64,000 nucleotides of DNA from the NCBI GenBank assembly GCA_963664245.1, contig OY760934.1, positions 1,488,001 to 1,552,000 on the forward strand, read 5' to 3'. Made by a program: the position numbers and the translations under genes. Positions 53,894-62,717 of this stretch are shown here, piece after piece; within the stretch, counting starts at the first letter, position 1, and every line of letters starts with the position of its first letter. The stretch is from GCA-2711565 sp963664245. Its GTDB lineage: Bacteria > Bacteroidota > Bacteroidia > Bacteroidales > GCA-2711565. The notes below the pieces were generated by a model, which worked only from the letters and a program-made list of their open reading frames with translations, had not been told where the DNA came from and did not search any database.

Positions 53894-56800
53894 TTAGAAG
53901 TTAAAATTTAATCCCAGCGTGAATGTTTTAGGCAGTGGAAGTGATCCATAAGCACTGCTGGAATAATTTGCAGTTTCCGGGTCCATCCCATTCAGCCTCT
54001 TATTTGCTATCACAAAAAGATTCTCTGCCTGAAACTTAATGGTTGCCCCTTCAATACCCAATTTATCTGTAACAGATTTAGGAAGCCGGTATTGCAATAG
54101 CAGATTTCTCAATCTTAGATAATCTCCGGTAACAACCCGCATATCACTCAGGTTATACATCTGAGAACCATAATCAAGATAATCAGAACCGAAATATGTT
54201 CCTCCATTTATAATAGGAATCGTTGCAAACAACTCATCACCAGGCTTTCTCCATCGATTTGCAAGCTCTTTTGGGGCATTATATTCTCCGGAAGGAAATT
54301 CTTTAAACGCAACCTCCGGAAGACGAATTACATAATCTAATCCGGCCACAAACAAAAATGATAACGAAAACGCTTTGTATTTAAATGTATTACTAAATCC
54401 AATGGTAGTATTTGGCTCCCGTGACCCCTCATACTTCAGGGCATTCATATTATCTAAAATTTTCACAGCAAAATTCTCATCACGCCCCTGCATTTCATTA
54501 TTGTCTTCATCATAAAACAGTGGGATTCCTTCATCATTAAGCCGGGCAAACCGATATGAATACATTGAGTTTATGGGTTTCCCTTCTACTACCTGTCCAA
54601 CGGTGTATGTAGATTTTAGAAGATTTGATATTTGAGGCATGATATATGATTCTGTAACCTTACTCTTCACAAAAGAAACATTAATATTAGAAGTCCACGT
54701 GAAATCATCTTTATCAATGATCTTAGCTGACAATCCAATATCAAGACCAAAATTAGTAACGTTCGCATAGTTTACCGCTTTTTTCATAAAACCAGTAACT
54801 GCGGAGACTTCCTTTTGTGCAATCAAATCGCTGCCAAAATTTTTATAGATATCTATTGCTCCGGATAATCTTCTTTTAAATAATGAAAAATCAAGTCCGA
54901 AGTTGATTGATTTTGTGGTCTCCCATTTCAATTCGGGATTAGGAGCCTGAACTATTTCCATCTCATTCAATCCAGTAAATGAATTAGGCGGCAGTGCTGC
55001 AGCAATAATTTGAGGAGTAGCCTCTTCCACAATATTACCTCTTAATCCATAAGATACCCTAACAGCCAGCGCATCAATAAAGTCAACAGACGCTAAAAAG
55101 GGCTCTCTGTCTAAATGCCATTTAGCCGCAACAGACCACAAAGGGAGATATCTATAGCGAGGATTTGAGCCAAATAAATTGGAACCATCAAAACGAATAT
55201 TTGCATTAAAGACATATTTATCCTTATACATTGCAGAGAATATTCCAAAATAAGAAACATAAGAGCGTTTATAGGTAGTTCTGCTTGATGTATTCCTCAA
55301 AACATGTCCATCCTCTTCGGAGAGTTGTGGAGTATAGAATATTTTGCCTCTATCATGCATATAACCATAAATACTTGATGCTAAACCATCATACGTAATC
55401 GTTCTAAACTCTTGTCCGACCATTAAATCCATCGACATATCCGCCAATGGAGAAAACCTAGACTCAACAGAATTTCTAATTAAGTATGTTTTTTGATCAA
55501 AATCTTTTTGCCTGAAAACTCCGCCATAAGGTAATCGTGAATTTGCAATATCTTCATCATTTCCATTGCCATAACTATAACCACGTAACTTTGCTACATA
55601 ATTACTTCTCTCCGTTGCATATTCCTGTGTTGTGGTATTTGACGAGCCATAACTCAACAACGATCTGAAAGTCAGTAATTTGTTTAATTCATATGAGAAA
55701 TCTGCAATTGCCTTAATATCTGCCTGAGTGGAGTTTTTATCTGTTGTCTGCTGCTCATTAAGAAAATTAAAACCATAAGTACTATAAAAAAACAAAGTTC
55801 CATCATCATTGTAAGCAGGTAGTGATCTAGATGTCTTATATGCATATTGAAATGGATTAATATGCGCCATATACTGTTTTCGGTCTCTTCTGCTACTTTG
55901 AAGCGTAAAACTCATACGAAGTCCATCGAATAGCTCTGTATTTATTTTTGCCAATCCGGAGTAGTTTTTGTAATTACTTATCTTATCCAGCCCATCTTCA
56001 CTTGCCTGATTAATTGAAAAATAGTAATCACTTTTTTCACTTCCTCCAGATACACTTAAATCATTGGTTTGAGAATATGCATTATGAAACAGCATATCAA
56101 ACCAATCTATATTCATCGTTTGAACCTTTCTGATTCCCGCTTCATAATCCTCCAATGACATACCGTGAGCATAGTATTGATCTTGATAGTAAGCGACACC
56201 ACAAGGACCTTCAATGTAGTCATAATGATCTTCAATAGACTCTAATGTTAATTGAGCTCGTTCTTTTGAATTCATAAGATTAAAATCATCATACGATGGT
56301 CTCATTGAAACTTTTGACGTATGATTGAAACTCACTCTGGGCTTACCCTTTTTTCCCTTCTTTGTTGTTACGACAATTACACCATTGGCAGCTCTTGTTC
56401 CATATATTGCTGTAGCTGATGCATCTTTCAATATGGTTATTGACTCAATATCATTAGCACTAATGCCACCAATTGCACTATTAAAAGTTTCCAGAAATTC
56501 AGGATCATTAAGCTCGGCAGGAGTTGCAGGCACTGAATTTTCAAGCATTACACCATCAATTACCCAAACTGGCTCTGCATTTCCACTAATTGTTGCCGTT
56601 CCTCTAATTCGAACCCGAGGAGCAGCTCCGGGTGCAGCACTTACGGTCATAACATTCAAACCTTCTGCTTGTCCTTGCAACATATTTTCGATGCTTGGAC
56701 TTCCTATGCTCTCCAATTTTTCTGTTTTAATGGTAACAACCGAACTACTCGTTTCCCTTTTATCCCTGATTTGATACCCGGTTACAACCACCTCTGCCAA

Positions 56801-57430
56801 AGATTTAGAATCAGGGTTCAAAACAACATCAATAGTTATTTGGGTTCCAACAACAATTTCCTGAACTTCAAAACCAACATAGGAAATCCTAAGAATAGAA
56901 TTTGTTCCGCTCACTGTAATGTTATAAATCCCGTCCGGGTTAGTAATAACTCCGTTTAAGGTTCCTTTTTCAACAATCGTGGCTCCGGGCAAAGGATAGC
57001 CCTCTTTATCAACAACTTTACCAGTAATCTCCTTTTTTTGATTAGTACCTGGGGTGACAGATTTGTTGACGATTTTCCTTACGATTACAACGGTTTTGTC
57101 TTTTTTCTGGAAAGTCAGCTTTGTATTGGCTAAACATACATTTAAGACCTCCTCAACCGAAGCATCTTTAACATCCAGCTTTTCCACAATAATGTCTTTC
57201 ACATCATCGGTACTGTAAACAAATTTTAATCCGGTTTGTTTTTTAAGGTTCCAGATAACATCTTCCAAACTGATTTTCTCATACTTCATTGTTACCTTTT
57301 TTTCTTGGGCAAATACAGGGTTCACCAGTATCACGCCCAAAAGAAAGATGAAAAAAAATGCTTTTGAAAACAACTGAGGTTCAAATGCATGTTTTAGAGA
57401 AAACAATAATCGTTTTGATTTTTTTTTCAT
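53894..57430 (-). CDS. SusC/RagA-family TonB-dependent transporter with STN signalling domain (system 5)
   Basis: 1178 residues. Signal peptide to about 41 (PVFAQ); STN (about 45-115, VTMKYEKISLEDVIWNLK); CarboxypepD_reg-like domain (about 133-216); plug (LAEVVVTGYQIRDKRETSSS; PVWVIDGVMLENSVPATP; TAIYGTRAANGVIVVTTKKG); barrel ending TFTLGLNFNF. In the plug, VWVIDG and the following segment resemble system 2 more than its neighbour system 4, whereas the regulatory domain is closest to system 4, suggesting mosaic descent. It partners SusD 52343 and FecR 57522. Confidence 0.95.
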   Translation of the reverse strand: MKKKSKRLLFSLKHAFEPQLFSKAFFFIFLLGVILVNPVFAQEKKVTMKYEKISLEDVIWNLKKQTGLKFVYSTDDVKDIIVEKLDVKDASVEEVLNVCLANTKLTFQKKDKTVVIVRKIVNKSVTPGTNQKKEITGKVVDKEGYPLPGATIVEKGTLNGVITNPDGIYNITVSGTNSILRISYVGFEVQEIVVGTQITIDVVLNPDSKSLAEVVVTGYQIRDKRETSSSVVTIKTEKLESIGSPSIENMLQGQAEGLNVMTVSAAPGAAPRVRIRGTATISGNAEPVWVIDGVMLENSVPATPAELNDPEFLETFNSAIGGISANDIESITILKDASATAIYGTRAANGVIVVTTKKGKKGKPRVSFNHTSKVSMRPSYDDFNLMNSKERAQLTLESIEDHYDYIEGPCGVAYYQDQYYAHGMSLEDYEAGIRKVQTMNIDWFDMLFHNAYSQTNDLSVSGGSEKSDYYFSINQASEDGLDKISNYKNYSGLAKINTELFDGLRMSFTLQSSRRDRKQYMAHINPFQYAYKTSRSLPAYNDDGTLFFYSTYGFNFLNEQQTTDKNSTQADIKAIADFSYELNKLLTFRSLLSYGSSNTTTQEYATERSNYVAKLRGYSYGNGNDEDIANSRLPYGGVFRQKDFDQKTYLIRNSVESRFSPLADMSMDLMVGQEFRTITYDGLASSIYGYMHDRGKIFYTPQLSEEDGHVLRNTSSRTTYKRSYVSYFGIFSAMYKDKYVFNANIRFDGSNLFGSNPRYRYLPLWSVAAKWHLDREPFLASVDFIDALAVRVSYGLRGNIVEEATPQIIAAALPPNSFTGLNEMEIVQAPNPELKWETTKSINFGLDFSLFKRRLSGAIDIYKNFGSDLIAQKEVSAVTGFMKKAVNYANVTNFGLDIGLSAKIIDKDDFTWTSNINVSFVKSKVTESYIMPQISNLLKSTYTVGQVVEGKPINSMYSYRFARLNDEGIPLFYDEDNNEMQGRDENFAVKILDNMNALKYEGSREPNTTIGFSNTFKYKAFSLSFLFVAGLDYVIRLPEVAFKEFPSGEYNAPKELANRWRKPGDELFATIPIINGGTYFGSDYLDYGSQMYNLSDMRVVTGDYLRLRNLLLQYRLPKSVTDKLGIEGATIKFQAENLFVIANKRLNGMDPETANYSSSAYGSLPLPKTFTLGLNFNF

Positions 57431-57442
57431 AACTTTGAGAAT

Positions 57443-57520
57443 TAGTTTAACATAAGGGTTTTATATTTATTTAGGACTCTTATAAGAAGCAGGGAGTGTT
57501 GCAGCAAACCCTGCTTTTTT
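57443..57520 (+). ncRNA. Predicted antisense small RNA between susC and fecR (system 5)
   Basis: TAACTTTG (57430-57437, plus strand) fits TAnnTTTG and overlaps the susC start codon. AAGCAGGG (57487-57494) pairs with CCCTGCTT (57509-57516) around a 14-base loop, followed by T's to 57520, two bases before the fecR stop. The implied RNA is about 78 nt and complementary to the susC leader. Here the box differs from the TAAATTTG of systems 1, 3 and 4 yet still keeps the consensus. Confidence 0.42.
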
Positions 57521-57521
57521 C

Positions 57522-58706
57522 TTAATTCGAGATCAACACATAATTATTGTCTGTTTTAATTTTCACTTTATTCGTCAACTGTAAAAGTTCAAGAATAGGT
57601 TCTATTTCATTGTATTTATCAATGTTTGTAGAAAAGCGGACATGCTTTAATGATTCTTTTTCAAAGAACACTTCAATATTGTACCAACGCGCCAGGTTTT
57701 TCATCATTTCTTCAAGCGTTTCGTTTTTAAACACAATCGTTCCGTTTCGCCATGAAGAATAAATACTGGCATCAACATCGCTAACAAGCATTGGGGTATT
57801 TGTACCGGATTCAATAATTGCCTGTTGGTTTGGTTCCAATAGTTGGATATCCTTTGAATTATTCATATTGGCAACTTCCAGGCTTCCGGTTTCCAGAGTG
57901 ATGTACGAGTTTTTATCATCGTTAAAAGCCGAAACATTGAAAGAAGTTCCCAACACTTTTAAGCGGACATCCGGGGTTTTTACAATAAACGGGTGCGATT
58001 TATCTTTGGTTACTTCAAAAAAAGCTTCTCCTTTAATCAGCTCCACTTCCCTGCTATCTCCCGTAAAGTTCACCGGATATTTTAAGGTTGTCATGGAGTT
58101 CAAATAAACCACCGAACTGTCGGAAAGAACCAAGCGATATTCGCCGGATCTGGGGACATCAATGGTATGGAATAAGCCGCCAGCTATGGTCTGAGAATTT
58201 TTTAACCGGTTATTATAATTAACCGTAAAATTTTCGTTTTCAACAACAACGCCTCCCTTATCCTCGAGCAATTTGTTCTGTTTATCTTCCAAATCAAATT
58301 TAGCTCCATCACTTAATATCAAGGTTGCCTTGGGGCTTCCCGGATCAATCATATTGTTGTGCTTGTTCTCATCCTGTATTTCAGTAACAACGTAATACAC
58401 CGATGAAGCTCCAATAATTAAAAGAAGAAAAACAGCCGCATAACGTGCCATTCTTACAAAAAGGTTTGTTTTTTTACCGGCAATCTCATCCCTTACAACC
58501 TTCCAGGCTTCTTTAACTTCTACCAATTTTAATTGGTCGAAATTTAAGAGGCGGTTTTCATTTTTAATAATTCGCTCGAAAAGGGCTGTATTTTCAGCAC
58601 TCTGGCTCTTCCACTTTTCAAGCTCATTTACTTCATCATCGCTTAATCCACCCTCAACATAACGGGCAATTAAACGGGCATAATAAATGTATTTTGTTTC
58701 TTCCAT
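57522..58706 (-). CDS. FecR-family anti-sigma factor (system 5)
   Basis: 394 residues. Cytoplasmic part (ARLIARYVEGGLSDDEVNELEKW, QSAENTALFERI), membrane helix at about 88-107 (ARYAAVFLLLIIGASSVYYVV), FecR domain (IDVPRSGEYRLVLSDSSVVYLNSMTTLKYP; KGEAFFEV; VLGTSFNVSAF) and the C-terminal segment (YSSWRNGTIVFKNETLEEMMKNLARWYN). The usual LxDGxxVWLNxxS reads LSDSSVVYLNSMT. It is expected to control sigma 58779 in response to the SusC of this operon. Confidence 0.93.
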   Translation of the reverse strand: MEETKYIYYARLIARYVEGGLSDDEVNELEKWKSQSAENTALFERIIKNENRLLNFDQLKLVEVKEAWKVVRDEIAGKKTNLFVRMARYAAVFLLLIIGASSVYYVVTEIQDENKHNNMIDPGSPKATLILSDGAKFDLEDKQNKLLEDKGGVVVENENFTVNYNNRLKNSQTIAGGLFHTIDVPRSGEYRLVLSDSSVVYLNSMTTLKYPVNFTGDSREVELIKGEAFFEVTKDKSHPFIVKTPDVRLKVLGTSFNVSAFNDDKNSYITLETGSLEVANMNNSKDIQLLEPNQQAIIESGTNTPMLVSDVDASIYSSWRNGTIVFKNETLEEMMKNLARWYNIEVFFEKESLKHVRFSTNIDKYNEIEPILELLQLTNKVKIKTDNNYVLISN

Positions 58707-58778
58707 GGAACTTCTTTCCTATGAAACAGCTAACTCAATAAAACAGGGTGAATTTTTACAAAAAAATGGAGATAATTC

Positions 58779-59342
58779 TTATTGAAGGAGGGATAATAAA
58801 ATCAATAGTGACAATTTATAATCTTTTAATCGCTCGCGAAGGGCGCGATAACTTTTAAGTTTAAGGGTTTTCACGGTATTGACGGAAATATTCAATTCCT
58901 CGGCAATCTCGGGGTTTGAAAAACCTTTTAAACCTAAAAGGATAATTTTTCTGCTTTGCGTGGGAAGCTTGTCTACAGTCTGGTAGAGAATCCGGTAGGT
59001 TTCTTGCTCAATTAGTGTATCTCGGAAAAACGATTCTGAAGATTTTAAAATTTCTTCCTCTTTATGCCGTTCAATGACTTTATCGTGTTTTAATTTATTA
59101 ATGCTTTTGTTCCTGACGGATGAGTACAAATATGCTTTAAGTTTATCAAGGGTATCAAATTCCAGGTCAGATTCGTAAACTTTAATAAAAACATCCTGAA
59201 CAATATCTTCAGCGACTTCCCGGTTCAATACATATTTCTCTGCAAAAACCACCAAAGCAGGGTAATGACTTTCAAAAAACTCCCTAAAAATCAGATGATT
59301 CTTCCTTAATAAAAGATCAATATTCCCGGTCAACGATTTCAC
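58779..59342 (-). CDS. ECF RNA polymerase sigma factor, FecI-like (system 5)
   Basis: 187 residues. The start appears to be GTG at 59342; no in-frame ATG close by gives a complete region 2. Region 2: FAEKYVLNREVAEDIVQDVFIKVYE and YLYSSVRNKSINKLKH; region 4: LPTQSRKIILLGLKGFSNPEIAEELNISVNTVKTLKLKSYRALRERL. It is first in the system 5 operon, 72 bases before fecR, with system 6 ending 139 bases upstream. Confidence 0.9.
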   Translation of the reverse strand: MKSLTGNIDLLLRKNHLIFREFFESHYPALVVFAEKYVLNREVAEDIVQDVFIKVYESDLEFDTLDKLKAYLYSSVRNKSINKLKHDKVIERHKEEEILKSSESFFRDTLIEQETYRILYQTVDKLPTQSRKIILLGLKGFSNPEIAEELNISVNTVKTLKLKSYRALRERLKDYKLSLLILLSLLQ

Positions 59343-59429
59343 AATATAAAATTTTTAGCTCACTACGCGGCTACAAGTTTACAAAATAATTAAGAAAAAA
59401 AAGAAGATGAAAAAAAATTGACATACAAA

Positions 59430-59458
59430 AAAGCCTTTATCCAACGGACAAAGGCTTT
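59430..59458 (-). terminator. Intrinsic terminator at the end of system 6
   Basis: AAAGCCTTT (59430-59438) pairs with AAAGGCTTT (59450-59458). On the minus strand the stem is followed by TTTG, with the last stem bases extending the T-run to six. It lies 22 bases after the stop of the lipoprotein gene at 59481 and separates system 6 from the sigma gene of system 5. Confidence 0.65.
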
Positions 59459-59480
59459 ACTTAGATTAAAAAAACTTTCT

Positions 59481-60380
59481 TTATTTTTTAGTAAGCTTGA
59501 AATAATAATCCATAGCTTTTTGACTTTCTTCTTCTGGATAATTGCTTAAAACAAACATTGCATAAGTGTATAACAACTTGTTTTTTATTTCGCCCGTAAA
59601 ATTTTTAGTTAAATACTCGAAGCCCTTAACTAAAGCATTACTTAACACCAATTTTGCAGCATTTCGATTTTTCTTTTCGACAATATGATTAACATACAAA
59701 CCTGTGAACTCTTCAAATTCGAGCCTTTTTTCGTTATAAGAAAGCATACCCGGAAGATCAACCTTATTAAGTACAAGTTCGAACCTCGATGAAAATTTAT
59801 ATGGCTTAGAAAGCTTCGATTGATACTGTTTTAAATACTTCAGCATGATATAAGATTTCATGAAATCCTGGTTCGATTTTGCCCTTATCCAGAATACCGA
59901 TTTATCATTATTAGATTTAATCAACTCATCAAAAGGTTCGAGATAACGCTTTAGTTTTTTCAAAAACATTTCCGGCTCACAACTATATAATTCATCTTCT
60001 CGTATCCTTAACGGATGATAAAGATCCCGGAGCAGGTATTCATTTTCTTCGGCTCCTTTGCCTTGGTAACTAAAGCGGTTTGCCCCGTTCAAAATAATTT
60101 TTAGCTTAAAGCCTTTTTCCATGTATAAGGGAATCCCGCTCAGGTTATCAATTTCAAGAAAATATTCGCCGATATCTTGTAATTGAAGATACTCTCCCTG
60201 CAGCCACTGTTTCTTATAAATTGAATCGATAAAAATCTTCTCCCCCTCCACAACTTTCTTCAGTGCCATGCTCCGAATATCAAAATTTTCGACTTCCAGC
60301 TTAAATTTCATTGAATCATTTTCAATGAGGCTACAACCAATAAGCAAAAGACAAAAAAGAAAATAAATTGTTTTTTTCAT
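59481..60380 (-). CDS. Lipoprotein resembling a TlpA N-terminal region without thioredoxin domain (system 6)
   Basis: 299 residues. Lipobox LLIGC (Cys16) and a beta-rich first part (FKLEVENFDIRSM; ALKKVVEGEKIFIDSIYKKQWL; GEYFLEIDN) followed by FSYQGKGAEENEYLL, the G-x-G...N-x-Y-L turn that closes the DUF4369-like domain of TlpA relatives, then about 190 helical residues. There is no CxxC and no AhpC/TSA domain; the protein stops where that domain would begin. It is therefore probably a scaffold or binding protein derived from a TlpA-type ancestor (inference). It is the last gene of system 6, 18 bases after 60399. Confidence 0.7.
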   Translation of the reverse strand: MKKTIYFLFCLLLIGCSLIENDSMKFKLEVENFDIRSMALKKVVEGEKIFIDSIYKKQWLQGEYLQLQDIGEYFLEIDNLSGIPLYMEKGFKLKIILNGANRFSYQGKGAEENEYLLRDLYHPLRIREDELYSCEPEMFLKKLKRYLEPFDELIKSNNDKSVFWIRAKSNQDFMKSYIMLKYLKQYQSKLSKPYKFSSRFELVLNKVDLPGMLSYNEKRLEFEEFTGLYVNHIVEKKNRNAAKLVLSNALVKGFEYLTKNFTGEIKNKLLYTYAMFVLSNYPEEESQKAMDYYFKLTKK

Positions 60381-60398
60381 TCGAAAATGTTAAAGAGA

Positions 60399-61466
60399 CT
60401 ATTTGGCCAGATAGTCGCGCAAAAATGTATCCAGTTCTGTTCCTCTTAAATCCTTTGCAAGAATTTTTCCTTCTTCGTCAACCAAAAACAATTTAGGAAT
60501 TGAAGTGATGCCATACAGCCTTGAAGCTTCTTTTTTGTAGTCAACAAGCTGGAGCCAAATCATGTTTTCTTCCCCAAGGGCCTTTTCCCATTTATCCCGG
60601 TTCTTATCCGTTGAGATGCTTATAATTTCCAGTCCTTTTTTGTGAAACTCATTATACATCTCTTTTAAGTGGGGAATTGACTTTCGGCAAGGTTTGCACC
60701 AGGAGGCCCAAAAATCAATCAACACAACTTTCCCCTGGAAGCCGGATAACGAAAACATTTTCCCTTTCAAATCAGGGAGCTTAAAATCAGAAGCCACCAC
60801 ACCAATATTTGTTCTTAGCAAAGCTTCATATTTAAATTTAACAGTTTTATAAATAGAATGATCCGAGAAAGATTTATATCCGTTCAATATTATTTTAAGC
60901 TCCTCTGCGGTAAACTTTTTAAGCAATTTTTTGGCATAATTTAAGCCAACAATATCTGTTCTTTTCAGGGCAAATTCTTTTTGCAAGCCATCCCATTCTT
61001 TGGCAAGCTCTTTAATCTTAGCTGAAATTTCTTCTTTTTTCTTTTTCCTGTTTACAGAATCTAAAGAACTCAAATCTTCATGTTGCAGTTTGTAAATTGC
61101 CAACCTAAGAGGTTCCATTTTTCGGTCCAGCTCTCCCTGAGCTTCGTTACCGGGGGTTCCGCCCCAAATAATACAAGTATCCGGAGTAACCGTAACAGTT
61201 ATTTCCCCTTTTTCCAGGATAAAATAATGGGCAAGACGTTTATCCAATTCGGTACGTACAAAAGCAATCTCCTTTTCATCCGTTTTCTGGACATAAATAC
61301 CTTTTCCGTTTACAATATCAATTTCGCCAATTATACCTCCCAAAGCCCTGCAATATACTTTCATTTTTCCCGTATAATTCAGTGTTTTTTCTTTTTGCTC
61401 AAACAATGTACATTGTGCAAATGTTACGATAGCCAAGAGTCCTATTAATAATAATTGCCTTTTCAT
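60399..61466 (-). CDS. TlpA-like thiol-disulfide oxidoreductase (WCKPC, system 6)
   Basis: 355 residues. A lipoprotein-type signal (TFAQC, Cys19) precedes a short DUF4369-like domain (about 28-105) with WGGTPGNEAQGELD at its end, a charged helical linker (RKKKKEEISAKIKELAKEW) and a thioredoxin domain from about 224 with FWASWCKPCRKSIPHLKEMY (W256 to C260) and SIPKLFLVDEEGKILAKDLRG. Lys in the CxxC dipeptide is a variant seen in some reducing TlpA/ResA-type proteins. The gene follows 61469 by two bases, so the two should be co-translated. Confidence 0.88.
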   Translation of the reverse strand: MKRQLLLIGLLAIVTFAQCTLFEQKEKTLNYTGKMKVYCRALGGIIGEIDIVNGKGIYVQKTDEKEIAFVRTELDKRLAHYFILEKGEITVTVTPDTCIIWGGTPGNEAQGELDRKMEPLRLAIYKLQHEDLSSLDSVNRKKKKEEISAKIKELAKEWDGLQKEFALKRTDIVGLNYAKKLLKKFTAEELKIILNGYKSFSDHSIYKTVKFKYEALLRTNIGVVASDFKLPDLKGKMFSLSGFQGKVVLIDFWASWCKPCRKSIPHLKEMYNEFHKKGLEIISISTDKNRDKWEKALGEENMIWLQLVDYKKEASRLYGITSIPKLFLVDEEGKILAKDLRGTELDTFLRDYLAK

Positions 61467-61468
61467 TT

Positions 61469-62560
61469 TTATTCGTTTTCAAAAAGTTCTTCTAATTTTT
61501 TTACCAGTTGTTTTCCTTTTATGTTCTGTCCTATAACTTTCCCTTCCCTATCGAGTAAGAGCGTATAAGGAATCCCCGACATCCCATAAGCAACTCCCAG
61601 GCTTTTAGCTACCGGACAACCCCATCCTGTTAAGCTTGAAACATGGTGCCACGGCAATTGATCTTTTTCGATCGCTTTCACCCATTTTTCTTTGTCTTTA
61701 TCAATGGAAATACTAATAACATCAAATCCTGCCTCGTGGTATTTTTCATATAATTTTAACACGTTTTTGTTTTCGGCCCTGCAAGCCCCGCACCAGGAAG
61801 CCCAAAAATCGACCAAAACAACATTGCCTTTTAGTGATGAAAGGGAAACTTCTTTCCCCTCAGGGTTGCACAATGTAAAATCCGGAGGCACCTTCCCTGC
61901 ATCAATTTTACTGAGAATTTCACAGCGTTCTTTTAAACGGTTTGTGTACCAATTCTCAGGCGTATTTGGATCTAAACCTCCCAATAACTTTTTCATATCA
62001 GTATATGTCAGATGGCCTGTACCTACCGATAAAAGTTCGGCGGCAAGAATCGTGTTATTATATTTTTTGGGGAAGTCTTTTCTGAGTCGGTGAATCTTTG
62101 CATACTCAGCAGAAAGCTTGCCTATCAGTTTTTTTTCAAACGATGGGGCTATTGCTTTTTCCTTTTTTAGTTCAGCAATCCTTTTTTGAATAAGATCAAG
62201 AACCCGAAGATACTCATTATGAGCTTCGTTAGAAGGAGTTCCAAATGCTTTTACTTCATCGGGGTTAACATCTCCTTTAATTATAATTTCTCCGGGTTCC
62301 AAATAAAATGTTATTATTTTCTTTGAACCTTGTTTTAAGTATACTTTGTCTCCAATAAACGGCTCCTGTTTTTTAAAAGTAAATTGTCCGCTTTCAGAAA
62401 TTGTTTGATCCAGAACAGTATTATCAGAATATTTTAAAAGTTGCAGCTCCCCATCGGGCAAGTCCTTTATATATCCCTTTACCTCGTAGCCTTGTCCATT
62501 AGACAAACAAGATATTAAAACAAGGCAAAGGATTGGGAAAAATATTTTTTTTAGTTTCAT
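61469..62560 (-). CDS. TlpA-like thiol-disulfide oxidoreductase lipoprotein (WCGAC, system 6)
   Basis: 363 residues from the ATG at 62560 (MKLKKIFFPILCLVLISC, lipobox Cys18). A start 17 codons upstream would place charged residues before the signal and is unlikely. DUF4369-like domain (about 24-105, GYEVKGYIKDLPDGELQLLKY), AFGTPSNEAHNEYLRVLDLI turn and helix, helical middle, then the thioredoxin domain (about 222-363) with FWASWCGACRAENKNVLKLYEKYH (W256 to C260) and GIPYTLLLDREGKVIGQNIKG. The usual Pro of the dipeptide is Ala. It follows susD of system 6 after a gap with a long stem-loop. Confidence 0.88.
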   Translation of the reverse strand: MKLKKIFFPILCLVLISCLSNGQGYEVKGYIKDLPDGELQLLKYSDNTVLDQTISESGQFTFKKQEPFIGDKVYLKQGSKKIITFYLEPGEIIIKGDVNPDEVKAFGTPSNEAHNEYLRVLDLIQKRIAELKKEKAIAPSFEKKLIGKLSAEYAKIHRLRKDFPKKYNNTILAAELLSVGTGHLTYTDMKKLLGGLDPNTPENWYTNRLKERCEILSKIDAGKVPPDFTLCNPEGKEVSLSSLKGNVVLVDFWASWCGACRAENKNVLKLYEKYHEAGFDVISISIDKDKEKWVKAIEKDQLPWHHVSSLTGWGCPVAKSLGVAYGMSGIPYTLLLDREGKVIGQNIKGKQLVKKLEELFENE

Positions 62561-62624
62561 TTCCGTGTTTTTATCCTTAAATAATAAATAAAGTATTTTC
62601 TCGTTTTTCAACGAAATGGAAAGT

Positions 62625-62684
62625 ATGAATGAGGATGTTGGAACTCTAAATTTATTTTCGGGTTTTTACAACACCCTCATTCAT
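62625..62684 (-). promoter_or_regulatory. Stem-loop between susD and TlpA gene (system 6)
   Basis: ATGAATGAGGATGTTG (62625-62640) pairs with CAACACCCTCATTCAT (62669-62684) at 15 of 16 positions around a 28-base loop. It lies 33 bases after the susD stop and about 65 bases before the TlpA start. No T-run follows on the minus strand. It takes the same position as the stem-loops of systems 1, 3, 4 and 5. Confidence 0.5.
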
Positions 62685-62717
62685 AAGATATATTACAAGT
62701 TATTAATCGTTAAACGA

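Noticed and set aside
56325..56774. 149-codon open frame on the plus strand (and a 133-codon one at 25377-25778)
   Set aside because: Both lie antisense to the conserved regulatory and plug domains of susC genes, where codon bias often opens the opposite frame. There is no promoter or family signature.
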